Shown here in pieces: positions 58,267 through 64,000 of a stretch of 64,000 bases of DNA. The position numbers were made by a program, and so were the translations under genes. The stretch covers positions 62,001 to 126,000 of the forward strand of contig JAVYIG010004988.1 in NCBI GenBank assembly GCA_035222895.1, written 5' to 3'. The stretch's first letter is position 1; each line of letters opens with the position of its first letter. This DNA comes from Strongylocentrotus droebachiensis. Taxonomy: Eukaryota > Echinodermata > Echinoidea > Camarodonta > Strongylocentrotidae. The notes beneath the pieces are model-generated. The model saw only the letters and a list, made by a program, of their open reading frames with translations, searched no databases and had not been told where the DNA came from.

Positions 58267-59485
58267 GCTCAAGCCCCTCCCCCACTTTTTTGAAAAGTAT
58301 ATTAAAGAGAAATAGGGAGAAAGAGAGGAAGAAAGAAAAAAAAGTGACCTGCCAATGTCACATAATAATGAGGTATCATAATATGCTCATCTGACCGTGT
58401 CTAAACCCCCTGAGCTTGGGGGAGCTCCACCACTGGACCCGACCCTAGTCCTGCCACTGTGCTAGTGCTAGTGTCACTAATAATGTATCCAAATATGGTA
58501 TATTGTGACCGTAATAAGCGCCTAAAGCCCCTGAGCTTCCGGGGGCTCTGCCCCCTGGACTCTGCCAAGGGCCCTAAGGTGGGCCATAGATGCTCATCTG
58601 ACTGCAATTTAATTCCCTAAAATCCCCTGAGCTTTCAGGGGCTCCGCCTCTGGACCCCATGCCCATTAGTGACCTGCCAGTGTTACAAATAAGTTATCAA
58701 CATAATGCTCATCTGACCGTAATCAAATGCCTAAACTGGCGCTGGTGGACGGGTGGCCCGACGGGCCCGTACCCCTCCCCCTTTAAAAAAAAAGGGCGAA
58801 ATGGAAAGTAAAGGTACGGAAAAGGGAAGAAAGAAGTGCTAAAAATACAAGTTAGAAGTGGACCCAGGGCACTCAAGCTCAAGCCCCTCCCCCACTTTTT
58901 TGAAAAGTATATTAAAGAGAAATAGGGAGAAAGAGAGGAAGAAAGAAAAAAAAGTGACCTGCCAATGTCACATAATAATGAGGTATCATAATATGCTCAT
59001 CTGACCGTGTCTAAACCCCCTGAGCTTGGGGGAGCTCCACCACTGGACCCGACCCTAGTCCTGCCACTGTGCTAGTGCTAGTGTCACTAATAATGTATCC
59101 AAATATGGTATATTGTGACCGTAATAAGCGCCTAAAGCCCCTGAGCTTCCGGGGGCTCTGCCCCCTGGACTCTGCCAAGGGCCCTAAGGTGGGCCATAGA
59201 TGCTCATCTGACTGCAATTTAATTCCCTAAAATCTCCTGAGCTTTCAGGGGCTCCGCCTCTGGACCCCATGCCCATTAGTGACCTGCCAGTGTTACAAAT
59301 AAGTTATCAACATAATGCTCATCTGACCGTAATCAAATGCCTAAACTGGCGCTGGTGGACGGGTGGCCCGACGGGCCCGTACCCCTCCCCCTTTAAAAAA
59401 AAAGGGCGAAATGGAAAGTAAAGGTACGGAAAAGGGAAGAAAGAAGTGCTAAAAATACAAGTTAGAAGTGGACCCAGGGCACTCA
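58267..59485. repeat. 610-bp tandem duplication, almost identical copies
   Basis: Copy 1 is 58267-58876, copy 2 is 58877-59485. The only difference I saw is C versus T at 58625/59235. Each copy contains several GGGGCTCyGCCCCTGGACCC hairpin blocks and TGCTCATCTGACCGTAAT blocks. A 68-residue minus-strand open frame occurs in both and is not a credible gene. Confidence 0.93.
58385..58740. repeat. ~110-bp GGGGCTC-GCCCC repeat units
   Basis: The pattern CCTGAGCTTxxGGGGGCTC.GCCCCTGGAC, then a variable middle and TGCTCATCTGACCG, recurs three times here. It recurs again in the second 610-bp copy and, diverged, at 61500-61930. Each GGGGGCTCTGCCCCC forms a hairpin. Confidence 0.8.
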
Positions 59486-59651
59486 CTTATCCGTATATAG
59501 CAAGGCCCCGGTCATTCTCCGAGATTTGGGTCATTTTCAGGTCAGAACTAGCCCTAACTCGTGTTTTTAAGGATTTAACAACAATAATATTGAATTTTTT
59601 GCCAGGAAGCCTAACATTTGATATTTTTTCTTCATTCAAACTGTAGCATTG

Positions 59652-60429
59652 TTAAAGCCCAAGTCCACTCCAAAAATAACTTACTTTCAATAGAACCAGA
59701 AAAATCAGACAAACCAATCAAAAAAAGTTTGAGCAAAATCGGATGACTAATAAGAAAGTTATGAATTTTTAATGACATGAATTTTTTTAAAATCACTATA
59801 CAAATTGGCAACTCACTCATGAGTCTGTGACGTATGGTCCTCACTATCCACTAATTATTTTCTTTATATTAATAATATAAATTTCCTATTTTCACCCTAA
59901 GAATCTTATTTCTTCACACCAGCATCCAAGTTAGATTGTTAGTAATATGTTTTTGTGTGGATGCACAAATAAAGAGTAATTTTTGTCCAGTTAAATCATG
60001 AAAAATTGAATTTTGATAAACTATTTATATAAAAATCAATAATTATGAAATACAATATTCGGAAAATAGTATCAATTCTTCAAAATTCATGAAATTTTTT
60101 GGGAAATGTCATGCACGCAATATGATACAAATCATATAACCTGGACAAAGGCATGGGGAAATCAAGTTTTGGGGAATAAAAAGGGAAATTAATGGGATTA
60201 AACTATATAAAGCAATTGATAAGTCGTGAGGACATGACGTCACAAACTGATAACCATCTTGGCAATTTGTGTCGTGATTCTCATTGTTCCATAGTTTTAC
60301 ATACTTTTTCAGAAATTCATAACTTTCTTATTAGTTATCCGATTTTGCTCAAACCTTTTTTGATTGGTTTGTCTGATTTTTCTGCTTTTATTGAAAGTAA
60401 GTTATTTTTCGAGTGGACTTATCCTTTAA
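59652..60429. mobile_element. TTAA-flanked MITE (AAGTCCACTC ends)
   Basis: About 125-bp inverted repeats run inward from AGCCCAAGTCCACTCCAAAA on the left and from GAGTGGACTTATCCTTT on the right. The pairing covers ATCAGACAAACCAATCAAAA and GGATAACTAATAAGAAAGTT. TTAA lies at both ends. The paralogous copy near 61150 lacks it, which shows an empty site. Confidence 0.88.
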
Positions 60430-60921
60430 GGCGGTGAAGAAAACAAAAAATGATTCGTCCTTGATGGTGAGAATGTGCACTTGTATCTCAAGTTAGCTAT
60501 AAATTCTTGCGAACAGTGGACTCAACCAAGCGCAATCAACTGTTGACAAATTTGTCATGAGTCCTGACATTTCAATTTGTTACTGCATGTCATAGAAGTA
60601 TTAATGGGCAGCCATGGCGAACAATTGTCGTTAAAATTCAACAATCGTTGCTTGCTTTTCCCTAAAAAATACAATGAGACATCGAGCTACATAGAACTAT
60701 GATCAACTAACATGATAATTGTCTTGAAAACAGTCAGCAAGAACACCAATGATAATAGGCCTAATTATAATGATAAATAATAATAATGACTATCATGATA
60801 CTAGAAGAAGATGAAGAAGAGGGGGGAGGAGGAGAATTTCCTCGATATTAGTGATTATATTCTCTATTATTGAGGCATACACATACACATTACATACTCC
60901 GTGGTAAGAAGGAAGTAAGCG

Positions 60922-60950
60922 AGGGAGAGAGAGAGAGAGAGAGAGAGAGC
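60922..60950. repeat. GA microsatellite
   Basis: Short (GA)n. Confidence 0.9.
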
Positions 60951-61499
60951 ATAGCCCGGGTTCAAATTCAGTGTTCGTTAAATTATTAAACCTGGTACTG
61001 ATGATCTGATGTAATTCATGAGAATGTCAACTTCCTCAGCTTAATAGTCCGAAAAAAGAATCAACCGAGCGGAATCAACTGAAATTTCTAAACAACAATT
61101 GAAACTTTTCCAAGGAAGCCTAACATTTGATTTTCTCCCCATTTAAATACCATTGTAAAGGCGGTGAAAACATTAGGATAATAATAATACTTCGTCGTTA
61201 AATGTGAGAATGTTTACTTTTATATCTCAGCTGATTCATGCGAACGATAGACTAAACCAAGCGCAATCAACAGACTGTTAACGAATTTGTCATTCGTCCT
61301 GACATTTCAATTTGTTACTGGATGTCATGGATTAACGAGCAGCAATGGCGAACGATTGTCGCTAAAATTCAACAGTCCTTGCTTAGTTTGCTTTTCCCTA
61401 AAAATTACCATGATACATCAAGCTACATAGAACTATGATCGACAAACAAGATATTGTCTTGAAAACAGTCAGAATACATTAGAACTAGAATGAATAAGA

Positions 61500-61935
61500 G
61501 ATAATGCGATTTGGTGTATACTTTTTCTTCAGCTTCGGAGGGGGCTCATCCCCTCAGACCCCCCCTGTCAGCTCATGCGCGGCTAAACATTTTCTCACAA
61601 ATTGCCCTCCCCCCCCCCCCCCTCGCCTCCGGCTGGATCCGCACATGTGGTTAAAACCCCTGAGCCTCTGGACCCTACCTATAGGGCCCTAACGCTGCCC
61701 CTACATGCTCATCTGACGGTTATTTAATGCATAATACTCCTGAGCTTCTGAGCTTTCATGGGGCTCAGTCCCCTGGACCCCACGCCAATTAGTGACCTGA
61801 CAGTGTCATGAATAAGAATCAAAATATGCTCATCTGATCGTAATTAAATGCCCATACCCTCTGAGTGTCCGGGTGCTCCACCCCTTGACCCCTGTTCAGT
61901 GCTTTAACCCAAGACCCCACGCCAATTTACGCTAC
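61500..61935. repeat. Diverged GGGGCTC-GCCCC units
   Basis: CCTGAGCCTCTGGACCC, TGGGGCTCAGTCCCCTGGACCC and GGGTGCTCCACCCCTTGACCC alternate with ATGCTCATCTGA blocks, as in the 58-59 kb duplication. A long C-run lies at 61608-61622. Confidence 0.75.
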
Positions 61936-62689
61936 GCTCTACTGATCGTAAATACTTAAGCATCCCCCAACTGACCAACTCACTTTGAAAAACGTTCAGC
62001 GGGGCCTACATGAATAGTCGGGTGGTGATGCGGATTTGCTCATTACCTACTGCCTGTATTGATAGTATTGCTGTCTTCCTCGACACAGATGTCGGCCTAC
62101 TTAATAAACCAGAAGACCACGGGCAAACAACTTACCCATACAATAGACCCATAGCCATAAACCTTTATTTGAAGTTGGATTAGTTGTCAGACAACTTATG
62201 ACTATTAATATGACTTCTATATTCTATTAACCACCTCATCAATGATTCAATGCAGAGCGAATAATCCGATGATTGCGCTATTCATCTAACATAAGTATCA
62301 AAGTCATTACAGGCCTGTAAGTTCTAGGTAATAGTGTGAAGTGTAATAAGGTAATCTGGGGCAAATGTTAAGAACATTTTTAAACCTAACCTAGCCATCC
62401 TGACGTTGCATGTTAATATATGAATTTTTGCGTCGGTACGGTGTGGTGGAGATCAAAATTAAATCGGCCAGATTCTGGACTAACCAGTATGTCGCTATGA
62501 TAATGGACAAGTTACGACCTGGGTAGTCGTTCGTTTACGGTAAGCCTTCCGATTTTCTCGCAATGTCATTTATTTAATGTAAACATAGCTTTGGACTTGA
62601 AATTTTTAATTGAAATCTCATTTTGGGATAAATTATCGCTAGAGACGGCGCTCCCGGGGGGGGGGGGCAGTGGGGCACAGTGGCCCCCC

Positions 62690-63240
62690 CAGATTAAGAA
62701 CCCCAAAAGTGCCCCTTTAGCTTTGTAAGAAGTGCCCCTTTTTACATACAAAGTGCCCCTTTTACTTTTAAAAGTGCCCCTATTAATTTCTAAAAGTGCC
62801 CCTTCCCCTTTCCACTTCTGATAAGTGCCCCCCTTACTTTGACACGTACCCCTTTTCCTTCGACAAGTTTCCATTTTCCTTTGCGGTAAGTGTCCATTTT
62901 TCATTCTCATAAGTGCCCTTTCTAATCTCTAGTAAGTGCCCCTTTTCAGGTACGAGAAGCGCCCCTTTTCACTTTTGACAAGTGCCCCATCCCCGTTTAA
63001 TAACTACCCCTTTTTAACTCGGATAAGCGCACCATATATTTTCACATGTGCCCCTTTTCCTTATGATAAGTGTCTTTTTCATCCCTGGTGAGTGCCCCTT
63101 TTTAAGGTGTAAGAAGTGGCCCATTTTCACCTCTGATAATTACCCATTGTACTTTGACACGTGCTCCTTTTCTTTTCTAATAAGTGTCATCCCTTTCGAT
63201 AAGTGTCCCCTTTTCCTCTCATCATTAAACATGCCCCTAA
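62690..63240. repeat. 'AAGTGCCCCTTTT' minisatellite
   Basis: About twenty imperfect units of 22-31 bp with core AAGTGCCCCTTTT and a variable AT-rich spacer. On the minus strand one frame gives a repeated K-R-G-T-type peptide; units vary in length and the frame breaks, so a protein is doubtful. Confidence 0.85.
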
Positions 63241-63634
63241 TTTCAAGCGACTAAAAGCAATATCCCCCAAAGATCGGTCGTTACGCTCGCTCGCATTTAT
63301 AGATGTCATAACTATGTTACTTATCATTCTTCTGTTATGAGAATATGCTTATAACCCCATCGGGATTGGGTTTTTCCTCTTTATAAGATGTAATTTTTCG
63401 TTCTGCGACCTAACAAATCTTAATTTTTTCCTCGCTCGCAAATGAATTTTCAGACCATCACACCCAACTGCAAGGAAATGATGCCTAAGCAGTATCTTAC
63501 GATGTATAAAGAGAAACAAATATTGAAATCATCCCTGATAATGTAATCACAATTATAGGGATATATACCAATGTCTAACAATTTGTATATTTTCGCTTTG
63601 AGATTTCCCTTTGGAGGTGCCCCTTTTTTTGTTG

Positions 63635-63636
<2 letters not shown>

Positions 63637-63667
<31 letters not shown>
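63637..63667. repeat. Poly(C) run of about 29
   Basis: The longest homopolymer in the window. It is preceded by GGTGCCCCTTTTTTTGTTGGTGCC, which resembles the minisatellite at 62.7-63.2 kb. Confidence 0.95.
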
Positions 63668-64000
63668 CTTTGGAAGTCGCTCCGCCGCCTCTGATTATCG
63701 CATCGGATTCTGTGTACGTGTACGTGCAGTAACTTCTTGATTATACCCAAACAAAACTAGGGCATGCATGATGTATAGGTTCCTATTGAGCCAATCAAAT
63801 GCAGCGCTAGGATGGCTAGGTTAGGTTAAAAAGCTTACAAGCTCGGGCCTGGCGCGTCTTTTTTGTTTAACCTAACCGAGCCAAGCAAGGCCAAGCAAGA
63901 CCGACCAAGCAGGGCCAAGATCAGAAAGAAGAAGGAAAAAAAACATAATAATTATGCAACTGAAGTTGGGAACCTGAAGATGTCATTGCCCTTTAACTTC

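Larger units (their letters stand above)
59490..61480. repeat. Dispersed duplication: 59580-60750 versus 61100-61475
   Basis: The blocks AGGAAGCCTAACATTTGAT, GCGGTGAA, CAAGCGCAATCAAC, CCTGACATTTCAATTTGTTACTG and TTGTCTTGAAAACAGTCAG occur in the same order in both copies. The first copy is interrupted by the TTAA element at 59652-60429. Confidence 0.85.
62383..63828. repeat. Inverted repeat pair bounding 1.4 kb
   Basis: AACCTAACCTAGCCATCCT at 62383-62401 is exactly inverted at 63810-63828, with near-matching poly(T)/poly(A) just outside. It may mark the ends of a non-autonomous element. A third AACCTAACC lies at 63869. Confidence 0.45.

Noticed and set aside
58401-59217. Two identical 68-residue minus-strand open frames
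   Set aside because: They are identical because of the 610-bp duplication, and lie over hairpin repeats with no domain or splice signal.

Overview
The window is AT-rich animal nuclear DNA with large introns, GT-AG splice sites and dense simple and mobile repeats. It most likely comes from an invertebrate deuterostome. An echinoderm, perhaps a sea urchin, fits best. This rests on HYR, EGF and Sushi domains fused to an adhesion GPCR, an HNMT-like methyltransferase, and short TTAA-flanked 'AAGTCCAC' inverted-repeat elements. The species call is an inference.

Two minus-strand genes can be read exon by exon. Gene 1 (33416 down to 3412) is an adhesion G protein-coupled receptor. I could join 29 coding exons with GT-AG sites and matching phases into one open frame of 1743 codons plus stop. 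In order they encode a signal peptide, a Sushi/CCP module, four HYR domains, ten EGF domains, an Ig domain, a SEA-like domain, a HormR domain, a GAIN domain with an intact GPS, seven transmembrane helices and a short Ser/Thr-rich cytoplasmic tail. The order Ig-SEA-HormR-GAIN resembles the ADGRF group; the HYR/EGF/Sushi front end does not. Exons 2 to 16 are all phase 1-1, the signature of exon shuffling. EGF5 to EGF7 are a recent tandem duplication that includes intron DNA.

Gene 2 (about 54401 down to 43586) is a histamine N-methyltransferase-like class I SAM methyltransferase in five exons. Its 5' end is uncertain: exon 1 could be at 54.2-54.4 kb, at a candidate alternative exon at 57.4 kb, or translation could begin inside exon 2. 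A palindromic NRF1-like site lies just upstream of the 54.4 kb exon.

The rest is repeats. 1-1075 is a hairpin-bearing tandem array that runs off the window edge. Intron 1 of the receptor carries a 5'-truncated, internally deleted non-LTR retrotransposon in antisense (28.9-31.2 kb), and a tRNA-Lys-derived SINE lies at 32.3-32.5 kb. Introns hold a Tc1-like non-autonomous element, foldback MITEs, a 39-bp minisatellite and many GA, CT, ATCT, ATC and CTA microsatellites. A perfect 71-bp-arm palindrome flanked by a 9-bp direct repeat lies at 36.57-36.72 kb. The last 9 kb (55-64 kb) is gene-free apart from the 57.4 kb candidate exon. It contains TTAA-flanked MITEs, a 610-bp tandem duplication and a 'GTGCCCC' minisatellite. 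No CRISPR arrays, operons, rRNA genes or intact tRNA genes were seen.
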